From AP-15 sp963785565 (GTDB lineage Bacteria; Pseudomonadota; Alphaproteobacteria; ATCC43930; CGMCC-115725), in assembly GCA_963785565.1 (NCBI GenBank), contig CAWAVV010000068.1, positions 62,001 through 126,000 on the forward strand: a DNA stretch of 64,000 nt, written 5' to 3'. Position 1 is the first letter of the stretch; the number at the start of each line of letters is the position of its first letter. Made by a program: the position numbers and the translations under genes. The notes under the pieces are model-generated. The model saw nothing but the letters and a program-made list of their open reading frames with translations, had not been told where the DNA came from and did not search any database. Below, piece after piece: positions 53,379 through 62,248 of this stretch.

Positions 53379-54839
53379 ATGCCGACACGTCGCGCCCTGT
53401 TGATGTCGGCCCTCGCCGCGGCTGCGATCCGGCCGGGAGCGACGCTGGCGGCGGGCGAACCCAATGCGGCGGCGCCGACGGTGCTGCGACTGGTGCGGCG
53501 CACGATCGAGGTCAACGGCAAGCCGGCCTCGGTCTATGGGATCCGCCAGACAGACGGCGCCGAGGGCATCACCACCGATGTCGGCGACCGGTTCCGGGTG
53601 CGCGTCGAAAACGAGATCGGCAAGCCGAGCCTGATCCATTGGCACGGGCTCGCCCCGCCCTGGCGGCAGGATGGCGTGCCCGGCATCTCGGCGCCGCCGA
53701 TCCCGGCCGGCGGCAGCGCTGACTACGACTTCCCGCTCGCCTTTGGCGGCACCTTCTGGATGCACTCGCACGAGGGATTGCAGGAGCAGCTGCTGCTGGA
53801 TGCGCCGCTGATCATCCGCGATCAGCGCGACCGGCCGGGGCAGCAGGAAATCGTGCTGATGCTCAACGATTTCAGCTTTACCCCGCCCGAGGAGATTTTT
53901 GCCAATTTGAAAAAGGGCAGCAGCATGCCGGGCATGGCGACGGGCGCCACGCCGATGCCGGCCAGCATCAAGGGCGTGAGCGCCATGAAGAGTATGGCCG
54001 GAATGGCGGCGGGCGGGGCGTCGGAGGGGCCTGACCTCAACGACGTCAAATACGACGCGTTTCTCGCCAACGACCGCACCCTGGCCGACCCCGAGGTGAT
54101 CGAGGTCGAGCCCGGCGCGCCGGTTTTGTTGCGGGTCATCAACGGCTCGTCGATGAGCGCCTACCATTTCGATCTCGGCCGGCTCGACGGAAGGTTGATC
54201 GCGGTCGATGGGACCCTGGTCGAGCCGATAATAAGTCGCCAGTTTCCGATCAACGTCGCCCAGCGGCTCGACATCGTGCTGCCGATCCCGCGCGCCACCG
54301 CGGCGTATCCCTTGCTCGCGACCGTCGAGGGTGAGCGCAATCGGACCGGCATCGTGCTCGCCGCCGGCAAGGCGCCGATCGCCCGCATCCCGTCACAAGC
54401 AGCGATGGTAGCGCCGCCGATCACGATGGAACTGGAGAAGCGATTGCGCGCCGCCGAGCCGCTCAAGCCGCGCAAGCCCGACCGGGTCCACAACATCGAC
54501 CTGACCGGCGAGATGTCGAGATACATTTGGTCGATCAACGGCGTCGCCTGGAACAAGGATGTGCCGCCGCTGCCGATCGCCAAAGGCGAGCGAGTGGCGC
54601 TGGTCATGACCAACTCGACCGGGATGCCGCATCCGATGCATCTGCACGGGCATCGGTTCCAGGTGGTCGAGATCGCCAGCATGCCGCTGGCGGGGGCGGT
54701 GCGCGACACGGTCAGGGTGCCGCCGGGCCAGCGCGTGGTCGTTGTCTTCGACGCCGACAACCCCGGCACCTGGGCCTTTCACTGCCACATGCTCTACCAT
54801 ATGGAAGCGGGCATGTTTCAGACGTTCCGCTACCTTTGA
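53379..54839 (+). CDS. Periplasmic multicopper oxidase (CueO/CopA-like)
   Basis: 486 residues. A twin-arginine-like start (MPTRRALLMSALAAAAIRPG) suggests Tat export. All copper motifs are present: HWHG, HSHE, HPMHLHGH and HCHMLYHMEAGM, the last with the type 1 Cys and axial Met. A Met-rich insert (SMPGMATGATPMPASIKGVS, then MKSMAGMA) resembles the Cu(I)-binding loop of CueO. It probably oxidises Cu(I) or phenolic substrates. Its neighbours are an esterase and a divergent-end MFS gene, with no copper operon visible. Confidence 0.93.
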   Translation: MPTRRALLMSALAAAAIRPGATLAAGEPNAAAPTVLRLVRRTIEVNGKPASVYGIRQTDGAEGITTDVGDRFRVRVENEIGKPSLIHWHGLAPPWRQDGVPGISAPPIPAGGSADYDFPLAFGGTFWMHSHEGLQEQLLLDAPLIIRDQRDRPGQQEIVLMLNDFSFTPPEEIFANLKKGSSMPGMATGATPMPASIKGVSAMKSMAGMAAGGASEGPDLNDVKYDAFLANDRTLADPEVIEVEPGAPVLLRVINGSSMSAYHFDLGRLDGRLIAVDGTLVEPIISRQFPINVAQRLDIVLPIPRATAAYPLLATVEGERNRTGIVLAAGKAPIARIPSQAAMVAPPITMELEKRLRAAEPLKPRKPDRVHNIDLTGEMSRYIWSINGVAWNKDVPPLPIAKGERVALVMTNSTGMPHPMHLHGHRFQVVEIASMPLAGAVRDTVRVPPGQRVVVVFDADNPGTWAFHCHMLYHMEAGMFQTFRYL

Positions 54840-54865
54840 CGCAAAGCCATGCCGCTGGTCGCAAG

Positions 54866-56191
54866 TCAGGCCGGGCGCGGCAGCTTTACCCGGGCCACCA
54901 GTATCGCCGACAAACTGAACCACAGCGCGGCGATTGCGAACGCCAGCGCATAGGCGAAGCGCGCCGAGACCGCCAGTCTGGCGCCGGTGATGATCCAGCC
55001 GGTCAAGGCCGGCCCGAGGATTTGCGGCAACACCAGCGCCACGTGCCAGATGCCCATATCCTTGCCGGCGGTCTCGCTGCGCGGCAACACCTTCAGCGCC
55101 AGCGCCCAGTCGACCGCCTGATAGGCGCCCCAGCCGGCGAAATAGACGAGAAAGACCGGCGCCGCCAGGCCGACATGCGGATTGAAGGCGATCAGCACAT
55201 AAGCCAGCGCCGCTACCGCCATCATCCAGCTGGTGGCCTTGACGATGGCGACGATCCCATAGCGGTCGGCGAGCCGCGCGGCGACCAGGCTCGCTGGTAT
55301 CCCCAGCATTGCGCCGAGGCCGAGCAGCAGCGGCAGAACCTTGCCGGGCTCGGCGACGCCGATGACGTCATGGAGATAGTATAAGAGAAAGGTCATGACC
55401 GACCACACGCCGAGATTGGCGAAGAGCCGGGTGATCAGCACCCGATAGAAATTGCGGTGCGCGCCGGGGCTGAGCCAGAACGAGCGCAGGAACGGCCCGA
55501 GTTCGAACGGGCCGGCGCCGGCGGTCGCGGGCGGCTCGTGCACGCCTCTCAGGGTCAGCCCCAGGCAGGCGAGGTTGACGGCGACGAGCGCGGCGATGGA
55601 TGCGCCGGGCCGGCCGTGGACATAGAGCACGACGGCAATCCCGTTGCCGGTGAAGGTGCCGAGGATGCTCATGATGTTCATCCAGGCGCTGGCCGAGGCC
55701 TGATCGCCTTCGGGCACGACATCGGGAATGAGGCCGGCATAGGGACCGCACGCCCAGTTCCACCAGAACTGCAAATTCAGGATGGCGAGTAAGTAAAGAA
55801 AGATGCTGCTGCCCGGGCCGAACGGGACCAGGAACGCCAGTCCGACACAAGTGCCGATCATCCCGATGATCAAAAACGGCCGGCGCCGGCCCTTCATGCC
55901 GCGCGCCCGGTCTGACAACGCGCCCGCCAGCGGCGCCATGATCAGCGCCATCAGGGCGCCGATTGCCAGGATTGAGCCGGCGATGCCCTCCTTCGCGGCA
56001 GCGTCGGGTCCGAGGATCGACGCGACCTGGTCCGGCACGATGACCGGCACCACGGTCAGCCAATTGGCGAACAGCGCGAACCACAGCAGCGACACCGTGA
56101 TCTGGCCCGACAGCGGCAGCCGGCCGGCTCCTCGGCGGAACGCCGGTTGTTGCCGCGCCGCAGCGGCAGCGGCTCCGGACCCGTCGATCAT
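54866..56191 (-). CDS. MFS transporter
   Basis: 441 residues from the ATG at 56191, with GGAGGGGG upstream; longer frames run into the divergent oxidoreductase gene. About twelve hydrophobic segments, with the A-like motif GALSDRARGMKGRRRPFLII between TM2 and TM3 and the matching AARLADRYGIVAIVKATSW in the second half. The AGALSDRARGMKGRRRP loop is the form found in sugar/glycoside-cation symporter-like MFS members. The substrate is unknown. Divergent from the quinone oxidoreductase, sharing 126 bp. Confidence 0.9.
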   Translation of the reverse strand: MIDGSGAAAAAARQQPAFRRGAGRLPLSGQITVSLLWFALFANWLTVVPVIVPDQVASILGPDAAAKEGIAGSILAIGALMALIMAPLAGALSDRARGMKGRRRPFLIIGMIGTCVGLAFLVPFGPGSSIFLYLLAILNLQFWWNWACGPYAGLIPDVVPEGDQASASAWMNIMSILGTFTGNGIAVVLYVHGRPGASIAALVAVNLACLGLTLRGVHEPPATAGAGPFELGPFLRSFWLSPGAHRNFYRVLITRLFANLGVWSVMTFLLYYLHDVIGVAEPGKVLPLLLGLGAMLGIPASLVAARLADRYGIVAIVKATSWMMAVAALAYVLIAFNPHVGLAAPVFLVYFAGWGAYQAVDWALALKVLPRSETAGKDMGIWHVALVLPQILGPALTGWIITGARLAVSARFAYALAFAIAALWFSLSAILVARVKLPRPA

Positions 56192-56317
56192 GTTCCCCCT
56201 CCCCGCGCCAAGCCTCGGCACAGGATGCCCCATTCCTCGACGTCTGTGAAACATCCTGGCGCGCGGTCGCCAAGTCGGGGCAAGCTTTCGCTTTGCTTCG
56301 AATCGGGAGAGCAGGCG

Positions 56318-57292
56318 ATGAAGGCGGTGGTGTGCGAGGCGTTCGGCGGTCCCGAGGTGCTGGCGCTGCGCGAGGTGCCCGACCCGCCGCCGCCGGGCCC
56401 AGGCGAAGTGCAAGTGCGGGTCCGGGCGCGCGGCGTCCAATATGTCGACGTATTGATGTTGGCCGGGAAGTATCAGTTCCGTCCCGAACCCCCTTTCGTG
56501 CCCGGCAATGAGGGAGCGGGAGAAGTCGTCGCGGTGGGGCCCGATGTGACCCGGTTCAAAATCGGCGATCCGGTGATGAGCCGGCAGCGGCTTGGCGCCT
56601 TCGCCGAGTTGGGCAACGCCAAGGCCGTGGATTGCGACCCGGTGCCGGCGGGGCTGAGCCTCGACGAGGCAGCGGTGTTTCGCGGCGCCTACACCACTGC
56701 CTATCATGCGCTATTGCAGCGCGGCCGGCTCAAGGCGGGCGACCGGGTGCTGATCCATGGCGCCGCCGGCGGGATCGGCCTGCCGGCGATCCAGATCGCC
56801 AAGCTTTATGGCGCCGAGGTCATCGCCACCGCCAGCACCGGCGAAAAACGCGCGGTTTGCCTCGCCGAGGGCGCCGACCATGCGATCCCCTATCATGGCG
56901 GTTTTCGCGACAAGGTCATGGAGCTGACCCAAGGCCGCGGCGTCGACATCATCTACGACCCGGTCAACGGCCCGACATTCGAGGAATCCTTGCGCTGTCT
57001 CGCCTGGAGCGGGCGCATCCTGATCCTCGGCTTTCTCGGCGGTCCGCCGGCGCTGGCCCGCACCAACTACCTGTTGATCAAGGGGATCGAGGCGATCGGC
57101 GTGCGCATCGGCGGTCTGAACGAGAACCACCCGGAAATCGCTGCCGCCAACACCAAGGCGCTGCTCGACCTCGCCGCACAAGGCAAGCTCAAACCCCGCA
57201 TCTGGCGCCGCTATCCCTTGGCCCAGGCGGCCGACGCGGTGCAGGCGCTGATCGACCGCGCGGTCATCGGCAAGGCGGTGCTCGTCGGCTGA
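56318..57292 (+). CDS. Quinone oxidoreductase-like zinc-free MDR dehydrogenase
   Basis: 324 residues from the ATG at 56318, with GGGAGA upstream. MKAVVCEAFGGPEVLALREV, the NADPH loop HGAAGGIGLPAIQIAKLYGA and the C-terminal AQAADAVQALIDRAVIGKAV place it in the medium-chain NADPH:quinone oxidoreductase group; no zinc ligands are present. It reduces quinones or enones using NADPH. Confidence 0.93.
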   Translation: MKAVVCEAFGGPEVLALREVPDPPPPGPGEVQVRVRARGVQYVDVLMLAGKYQFRPEPPFVPGNEGAGEVVAVGPDVTRFKIGDPVMSRQRLGAFAELGNAKAVDCDPVPAGLSLDEAAVFRGAYTTAYHALLQRGRLKAGDRVLIHGAAGGIGLPAIQIAKLYGAEVIATASTGEKRAVCLAEGADHAIPYHGGFRDKVMELTQGRGVDIIYDPVNGPTFEESLRCLAWSGRILILGFLGGPPALARTNYLLIKGIEAIGVRIGGLNENHPEIAAANTKALLDLAAQGKLKPRIWRRYPLAQAADAVQALIDRAVIGKAVLVG

Positions 57293-57479
57293 AGCCGCCG
57301 CAGGGCGTTCATCGCCAGGGCGCCGGCCGGCCGCCGCCGAATTGCTCGGCCACCTGCTCGATTGTGGTGACGCCCCGACCTACTGGCGCGAGAACAGGCA
57401 ATTCGAGGCCCGCGCGATTCCGCACATATTGACGCGGGTCGGGGCGCGTGCTGTGTTGGTTCTGATACCGAATTCATTA

Positions 57480-57596
57480 TGTCGGATTTCCTTACAGTCC
57501 CAGAACCGGCCGTTATTATGTAAGCGATTGTAAATCTTGAAACTTCATCCGACTGTGGGGACCCTGTTCGGCGATCGATTGTCGGAAATCTTGACA
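57480..57596 (+). promoter_or_regulatory. Paired 17-bp upstream activator boxes of PEP-CTERM gene 1
   Basis: TGTCGGATTTCCTTACA at 57480-57496 and TGTCGGAAATCTTGACA at 57580-57596, exactly 100 bp apart. Each has a TGT-N11-ACA dyad typical of a dimer-binding activator site. The proximal box starts 79 bp before the -24 element of the sigma-54 promoter at 57659. The same layout is repeated at the two other PEP-CTERM genes. Confidence 0.8.
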
Positions 57597-57658
57597 CTCT
57601 TGCCGAAGGGGGCCACCGTCCGGAGCATAACAGGCGGAACATAAAGAGTTTTTGCCGA

Positions 57659-57673
57659 TGGCACGCAATTTGC
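57659..57673 (+). promoter_or_regulatory. Sigma-54 promoter of PEP-CTERM gene 1
   Basis: TGGCACGCAATTTGC matches the RpoN -24/-12 consensus, with GG (57660-57661) and GC (57672-57673) separated by the required ten bases. It lies 61 bp upstream of the start codon and 79 bp after the proximal 17-bp activator box. Confidence 0.9.
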
Positions 57674-57733
57674 GTATGAGTCCGGTTAACGATGGCGGGC
57701 AATCATCGCCCCGCTCGGCGTTTAGAGGTCGTT

Positions 57734-58384
57734 ATGAAGAAGAAGCTTGGGTTTGCCTTGGCCGGGATCGCAGCGATGCTGATCGGCGGCGGTCAAGCAA
57801 ATGCGACAGTCTGCATCCCGATGCCTACCGGTGACGGAAGCGAGCCGTTCTCGGCCCTCGGTCCGGGCGTCTGCGTGCAAGCGGGGGACAAATTATTTAG
57901 CAATTTCAACTTTGGCAACCTGCCGACCGCACACGGCACCGTGACGTTCGACCAGGAGTTGATTGCAGGCGACGAAAACCACAACATCACTTTCACCGAC
58001 AACCTCCCCGCGGGTCATACATACAATTTTGGCTATGACGTTGCAACCACACCGCCCGCCAGCCCGATCGTCGCCTTGTTTGCCGACTTTACCCAAACAA
58101 GAGGCGGGCCGACGACGCTGACCGAGACCACGGTGCCCACGGGTACCGGATCGATTGATATCGTAAAGACAGGGATCAGCGCTTCCGGCACGAATGAGAT
58201 CGACTACCCCGGCGGCGTGCCGAGCTTGGCGGTGACGGAAAGCCTTGACGTTGCCTCTAACGCCAATGTGTCGGCAATCCTGAATACAGTGGTGCAGGAC
58301 GTAGCCGAGCCGGCCTCGCTTGGGCTGTTGGGCGTTGCGCTCCTCGGTTTTGGAGCGATACAGCGGAGGCGCAAAGCCTCCTAA
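57734..58384 (+). CDS. PEP-CTERM sorting-domain protein 1
   Basis: 216 residues from the ATG at 57734, with AGAGGTC upstream. Signal peptide MKKKLGFALAGIAAMLIGGG QANA, an extracellular domain with CVQAGDKLFSNFNFGNL and DATTP-like VATTPPASPIVALFAD, and the C-terminal sorting tag VAEPASLGLLGVALLGFGAI QRRRKAS (PEP-like VAEP motif, TM, basic tail). Such proteins are cleaved by exosortase (XrtA/EpsH) and exported to the extracellular matrix. Transcribed from a sigma-54 promoter with paired boxes. Confidence 0.92.
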   Translation: MKKKLGFALAGIAAMLIGGGQANATVCIPMPTGDGSEPFSALGPGVCVQAGDKLFSNFNFGNLPTAHGTVTFDQELIAGDENHNITFTDNLPAGHTYNFGYDVATTPPASPIVALFADFTQTRGGPTTLTETTVPTGTGSIDIVKTGISASGTNEIDYPGGVPSLAVTESLDVASNANVSAILNTVVQDVAEPASLGLLGVALLGFGAIQRRRKAS

Positions 58385-58599
58385 CCGTAGATTGGCCCGC
58401 CGCCGGGGGCTTTGGCGTTACCCTAGCTGACCGGTGATTTTACGTGACACGCTGCCGAATTGCTCTGCCATCTGCTCGATTGTGGTGCCGCTCGGACTTC
58501 CTGGTGCGAGAACAAGCATTCGAGCGCCCCGCGCGATTCGGGCATATTGACGCGGCTCGGGGCGCGTGCTGTGTTGCGGTTCTGACACCGAATTCATCA

Positions 58600-58716
58600 T
58601 GTCGGATTTTCTTACAGTCCAAAAACCGGCCGTGATTATGTAAGCTGTTGTAAATATGGAAACTTCACAGGACCGGCGGGACCCTGTTGGGTGATCGATC
58701 GTCGGGAATCTTGACA
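58600..58716 (+). promoter_or_regulatory. Paired 17-bp upstream activator boxes of PEP-CTERM gene 2
   Basis: TGTCGGATTTTCTTACA at 58600-58616 and CGTCGGGAATCTTGACA at 58700-58716, again exactly 100 bp apart and 79 bp before the -24 element at 58779. The proximal box differs from consensus at two positions. Confidence 0.8.
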
Positions 58717-58778
58717 CTCTTGTCGAAGGGGGCCGCCGTCCGGATCATAATAGGCGGAACATAAAGAATTTTTACCGA

Positions 58779-58793
58779 TGGCACACAATTTGC
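58779..58793 (+). promoter_or_regulatory. Sigma-54 promoter of PEP-CTERM gene 2
   Basis: TGGCACACAATTTGC with GG at 58780-58781 and GC at 58792-58793, ten bases between. It lies 60 bp upstream of the start codon. Confidence 0.9.
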
Positions 58794-58852
58794 GTAGCGT
58801 CACGGTTAACGATGGCGGTAATCAGCGCCCCACTCGGCGTCCAGAGGTCGTT

Positions 58853-59509
58853 ATGAAGAATTTTGGGTTTGCCTTGGCCGGGATCACAGCGATGCTGATC
58901 GGCGGCGGTCAAGCAAATGCGACGGTCTGCAGCAGCACGATCACGATGCCCACCGGCGACGGGCATGAGTTTTTCTCTGCGCTCGGTGCCGGCGTGTGCG
59001 TGCAAGCGCAGGACAAATTATTCAGCAATTTTAGCTTCGGCAACCTAGTGGCAAATGGCACCGTTACCTTCGACCTGGAGGTCATTGACGGCACCGAAAA
59101 CCACAACATCACCTTCACCGACAGCTTCGTCGCCGGTCATTCTTACACCGGCTTCGGCTATGACGTTGCAACCACACCGCCCGGCAGCCCGATCGTCGGC
59201 TTGTTTGCCGACTTTACCCAATCGAGAGGTGGGGCGACGACGCTGATCAAGACCACGACGCCCGTAGGCGTCGGCTCGATTGATATCATAAAGACGGGCA
59301 TCAACGCTTCCGGCACTAATGAGATCGACTACCCCGGCGGGGTGCAGAGCTTGGCGGTGACAGAAAGCCTCACTGTCGGCGCTAACAGCGACGTGTCGGC
59401 TATCTTGAATACGGTGGTACAGGACGTCGCCGAGCCGGCCTCGCTCGGGCTCCTGGGTGTTGCGCTGGTTGGTTTTGGAGCAATACGGCGGAGGCGCAAA
59501 TCCGCCTGA
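58853..59509 (+). CDS. PEP-CTERM sorting-domain protein 2
   Basis: 218 residues from the ATG at 58853. It is a clear paralogue of protein 1 (same signal peptide, CVQAQDKLFSNFSFGNL, VATTPPGSPIVGLFADFTQ) and ends in VAEPASLGLLGVALVGFGAI RRRRKSA. Differences cluster in the N-terminal half of the mature protein (an SSTI insertion). Sorting, export and control are as for its twin. Confidence 0.92.
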   Translation: MKNFGFALAGITAMLIGGGQANATVCSSTITMPTGDGHEFFSALGAGVCVQAQDKLFSNFSFGNLVANGTVTFDLEVIDGTENHNITFTDSFVAGHSYTGFGYDVATTPPGSPIVGLFADFTQSRGGATTLIKTTTPVGVGSIDIIKTGINASGTNEIDYPGGVQSLAVTESLTVGANSDVSAILNTVVQDVAEPASLGLLGVALVGFGAIRRRRKSA

Positions 59510-60150
59510 CCCGCACATTGCCCCGTCGCCGAGAGGCTTCGGTGTGATGTAACCATCACCGCGGCGGCCCCGCCGTAAGGCCCCGACCGTTCCGGCCGAT
59601 GGGTGAATTTCCGTGACACCTCCTCCCTCGTCATCCCTCGGGCACGCTCTCCTATGAAAGCCTAGGCCTGATCCGGCGTCGCCGGAGCGCCGGCGGGGGC
59701 GGAGCCTCAGCTCGGCGAAGCTGAGCGAGGATAGATGTAAAAATCGAGAGACTGCATCAGCTTTACGCGATATCTGCCCCAAAAATCAATTTGGACGCTG
59801 GAAAGACGGGAATTGTGACTATTGAGTGACGAAAGATCGGGCACATTGTGGTCAAAGAAATCTCTCCCTTGTGATGGCGATCCCGTTAATGTTACTTACA
59901 GAGCGGAATGTAATTAACCAAAGGTTTGAGTCGACAGCTAGGGAGGTAGGAGTTATGGACTGAAGCTCACGCGGCTGCTTTTCGATACAGTGCCGTTGTG
60001 GCCCGCGCTATGGTCTGGCCGGGACATAATTACTCAACCCACGGCCACTCCGTCCTTCCGATTCCAACCAACCTTCACGCCACGTTCAGCATTCGAGCGA
60101 TCTTGGCCCGTGCGGACCCACGCGCTCAGACAAACAAGGGGGGATTTGTC
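59510..60150. other. 641-bp intergenic region
   Basis: Holds a GC-rich part with a small hairpin (CTCAGCT ... AGCTGAG at 59706-59725, no T-run) and then an AT-rich stretch before the Ig-like gene. No sigma-54 promoter or 17-bp box was found here, so the next gene does not seem to share the PEP-CTERM control. Confidence 0.55.
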
Positions 60151-61116
60151 ATGATCAAAAGACTCTTTCTCGGTGCCATAGCACTACTGGTGTTTTTCCC
60201 GCCACTCGCGCGGGCCCAGTCGACGTTGACGATTGGCGTCTTCGGGTCAAGTTCCGTCGCTAATACTGTACCGTTTGGGACCGTAGTTGATGCGTTTATT
60301 GCATCAAATTCGAGCGGCAACCGTGTTCACGGGGTTACTTGGTCGATAAGCGGCAATTCGAACTTTTATGTCGATTTTTTCGGGGATCTTCACACCAACT
60401 GGAACAGCATCATCGCGCCCGGCCCACAAACCCTGACCGTCACGGCCTCGGCTTCAGGATACACGACAGCGAGCCTGCCATTGACGGCGACGGTGACCGG
60501 CACATTGACCCCTCAGACAATGCTGATCACACCCGCTCAAGTTGCGACGGCATTTGACAATTCAGCCACGGGGACGATCGTTTATTCCCTGACGGTGTCG
60601 CAAACCAACGGCACCTTGGGCAATCTGGCTAGTGGCGTTACGTGGACGGTGGATAACCCGCTCTTTGCCGTCGTCAACACGATGACGAACGCCGGCATCT
60701 ATTACCTGACGACGACATGGACCGGCCAAATCGCGGATGGCCCTCAGACCGTCGGTCTTACGGCCTCGGCTCCGGGGTATACCACCGCGGATCTCACCTT
60801 GACGATCGCCGTGGTCGCCTCCGCCAATCCGGCGATGACGATCGGCGTCAACGGGTCCAGCTCGGTGGCCGCTAATGCGGTAGCGGGGAGCGTGGTCGAT
60901 ACGCTGAGCGCCACCACTTCGAGCGGGACCGCGGTTCCGGGCGTCACCTTCTCGGTCAGCAACGCGAACTTTGCCGTCTCCGGAGGAAACCTGGATACGG
61001 CCTGGGCCAGCCCAATTTCGCAAGGTTCGCAGACCATGACGATCACGGCCTCGGCTCCTGGGTACACAACCGCGACCTCGCCGTTAACGGTCACGGTGAC
61101 GGCCCCTTGTCAGTGA
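60151..61116 (+). CDS. Secreted protein of three Ig-like/cadherin-like repeats
   Basis: 321 residues from the ATG at 60151, with AAGGGGGG upstream. Signal peptide MIKRLFLGAIALLVFFPPLA RAQS is followed by three ~100-residue repeats, each with a GSSSVA...VVD....SSG..V.GVTWS/FSVSN core and ending in QTLTVTASA.GYTTA..PLTVTV. They look like bacterial immunoglobulin-like modules. The protein ends with ...TVTAPCQ and has no PEP-CTERM tag. It is probably an extracellular matrix or surface-adhesion protein beside the PEP-CTERM genes. Confidence 0.82.
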   Translation: MIKRLFLGAIALLVFFPPLARAQSTLTIGVFGSSSVANTVPFGTVVDAFIASNSSGNRVHGVTWSISGNSNFYVDFFGDLHTNWNSIIAPGPQTLTVTASASGYTTASLPLTATVTGTLTPQTMLITPAQVATAFDNSATGTIVYSLTVSQTNGTLGNLASGVTWTVDNPLFAVVNTMTNAGIYYLTTTWTGQIADGPQTVGLTASAPGYTTADLTLTIAVVASANPAMTIGVNGSSSVAANAVAGSVVDTLSATTSSGTAVPGVTFSVSNANFAVSGGNLDTAWASPISQGSQTMTITASAPGYTTATSPLTVTVTAPCQ

Positions 61117-61980
61117 GGGGTGAAGTGATCCTCATTGGGTCGGCAAAAGCGTTAGTCCGAGCCAAGCCGAAGCCACATATGCGACTCTTGAGGGTTGTCG
61201 ATTTTGTAGTGCGGAAGCCAAAGCTGCCCCCTCTGGGGCGGCCTTGGCGCGCAGGTCTCGCTACATAATCGCGTGTAAAGAATGCCGAAGGGTGGCCATA
61301 GGCGGCGAAACCGGTTCCCACTCGATCGAAAACGAAGGTGGGACCACCTAAAGCGCTTCCCGATGCCGCGCGGCAGCTCCAGGAAATTGCGGGGCCTCAA
61401 GACAAAGCCATGTCGGGGTCTGCGGCCCGGCACTCCGCACCCGTATTATTCGTCTTTTCCGGAAGTACCGCGCGCTCTCGTTGTGACGTCATGACCATGC
61501 GCCTTATGGCAACCCCCTCGCGGACTACAGCAACTATAAAATCGCCGCAATTGCATCGTATCGTGGCGCCATCGGGTGATCCGAGAGCGGGCCGTCTTGC
61601 ACCAAGGGAAACGTTTTGCTGCGGATTCGCTGCAGAAGCAGCGGAGACAGCAGGCCGGTTATCAGCCGACACGATCGAGGCGAGCGCTTCCGATGGTCGG
61701 TCCCGCTGTGAGGCTGGGCAAGAATTGCGTTGCATCGGCGCCGTAGTTGGTTCGAGACGCGCCCCGGCTTTGCCAAGATTCTCCTCACCATCACGTAAGC
61801 CTGTGATGGCAATCAGAAGGTCGTCATCTTAAGGTGCGCGCCAAAATATATTGGTTAATAATCTTGGGAGACGTCCCGATCCCCCATCCCCCCAGCCGGG
61901 CATCGCCGGGACATGCTCGGAGGAGGCTTAGGAGGCGCCGTCTCGAAGGGCGTGGGTCATGCTATCAGGTGCTTTATGGC
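61117..61980. other. 864-bp gap without a recognisable gene
   Basis: Several open frames exist on both strands but none has a family motif, signal peptide or credible ribosome site. It holds one copy of the dispersed 14-mer (61712-61725). From 61841 onward base composition shifts to AT-rich, then the first 17-bp box of the third PEP-CTERM gene appears at 61981. Confidence 0.6.
61712..61725 (+). repeat. dispersed 14-mer GGCTGGGCAAGAAT
   Basis: Exact copy of the 14-mer found at 38266 and 47414, here preceded by GTGA. Intergenic. Confidence 0.7.
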
Positions 61981-62098
61981 TGTCGGAATTTTTTACAGCT
62001 CGGTCGAGCGGCGAATTTCGCGTAACCTCCAGATAATTCTAAAAATTGTCGACAATACGCCGCAGTTTTCGCCATAGCAGATGTCGGATTTTCTTACG
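61981..62098 (+). promoter_or_regulatory. Paired 17-bp upstream activator boxes of PEP-CTERM gene 3
   Basis: TGTCGGAATTTTTTACA at 61981-61997 and TGTCGGATTTTCTTACG at 62082-62098, 101 bp apart; the proximal box starts 80 bp before the -24 element at 62162. A separate palindrome ATTGTCGACAAT lies at 62045-62056 between the boxes. Confidence 0.78.
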
Positions 62099-62161
62099 CA
62101 CCAGATGCAACCGCCCAGCGTCTGCCGGAACATAGCCTTTGAAGTCAATATCATAGGAAGA

Positions 62162-62176
62162 TGGCACGGAAGTTGC
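62162..62176 (+). promoter_or_regulatory. Sigma-54 promoter of PEP-CTERM gene 3
   Basis: TGGCACGGAAGTTGC with GG at 62163-62164 and GC at 62175-62176, ten bases between. It is 73 bp upstream of the start codon. Confidence 0.9.
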
Positions 62177-62248
62177 TACAAACGAACAACGGTTTGGTCC
62201 GCTGATGGGCGATCCGTACCGGATTATAGGTTCAGTTGGGAGACGACG

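Larger units (their letters stand above)
57336..58384 (+). repeat. Tandem duplication unit 1 (PEP-CTERM gene plus regulatory region)
   Basis: The stretch from GCCGAATTGCTC at 57336 to the gene end at 58384 is repeated from 58454 to 59509. Corresponding landmarks are offset by 1118-1120 bp upstream of the gene (17-bp boxes 1120, promoter 1120, start codon 1119). Both promoter and coding parts are conserved but diverged at many single positions, so the duplication is not very recent. Confidence 0.85.
58454..59509 (+). repeat. Tandem duplication unit 2
   Basis: Second copy of the 57336-58384 unit, directly repeated after 69 bp of unrelated sequence. It keeps the 17-bp boxes, sigma-54 promoter, the TTGACACTCTT stretch and the PEP-CTERM gene in the same order and spacing. 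Confidence 0.85.

Noticed and set aside
57211..57702. Minus-strand open frame over the upstream region of PEP-CTERM gene 1
   Set aside because: The matching part of the duplicated unit 2 has shifted frames, so the sequence is conserved as regulatory DNA rather than as protein.
59706..59725. Hairpin CTCAGCT/AGCTGAG as a terminator
   Set aside because: No T-run follows, so it is not called a rho-independent terminator.
61338..61832. 164-codon open frame on the plus strand
   Set aside because: Composition and amino-acid content look random, no ribosome site, no known domain; competing frames exist on the other strand.
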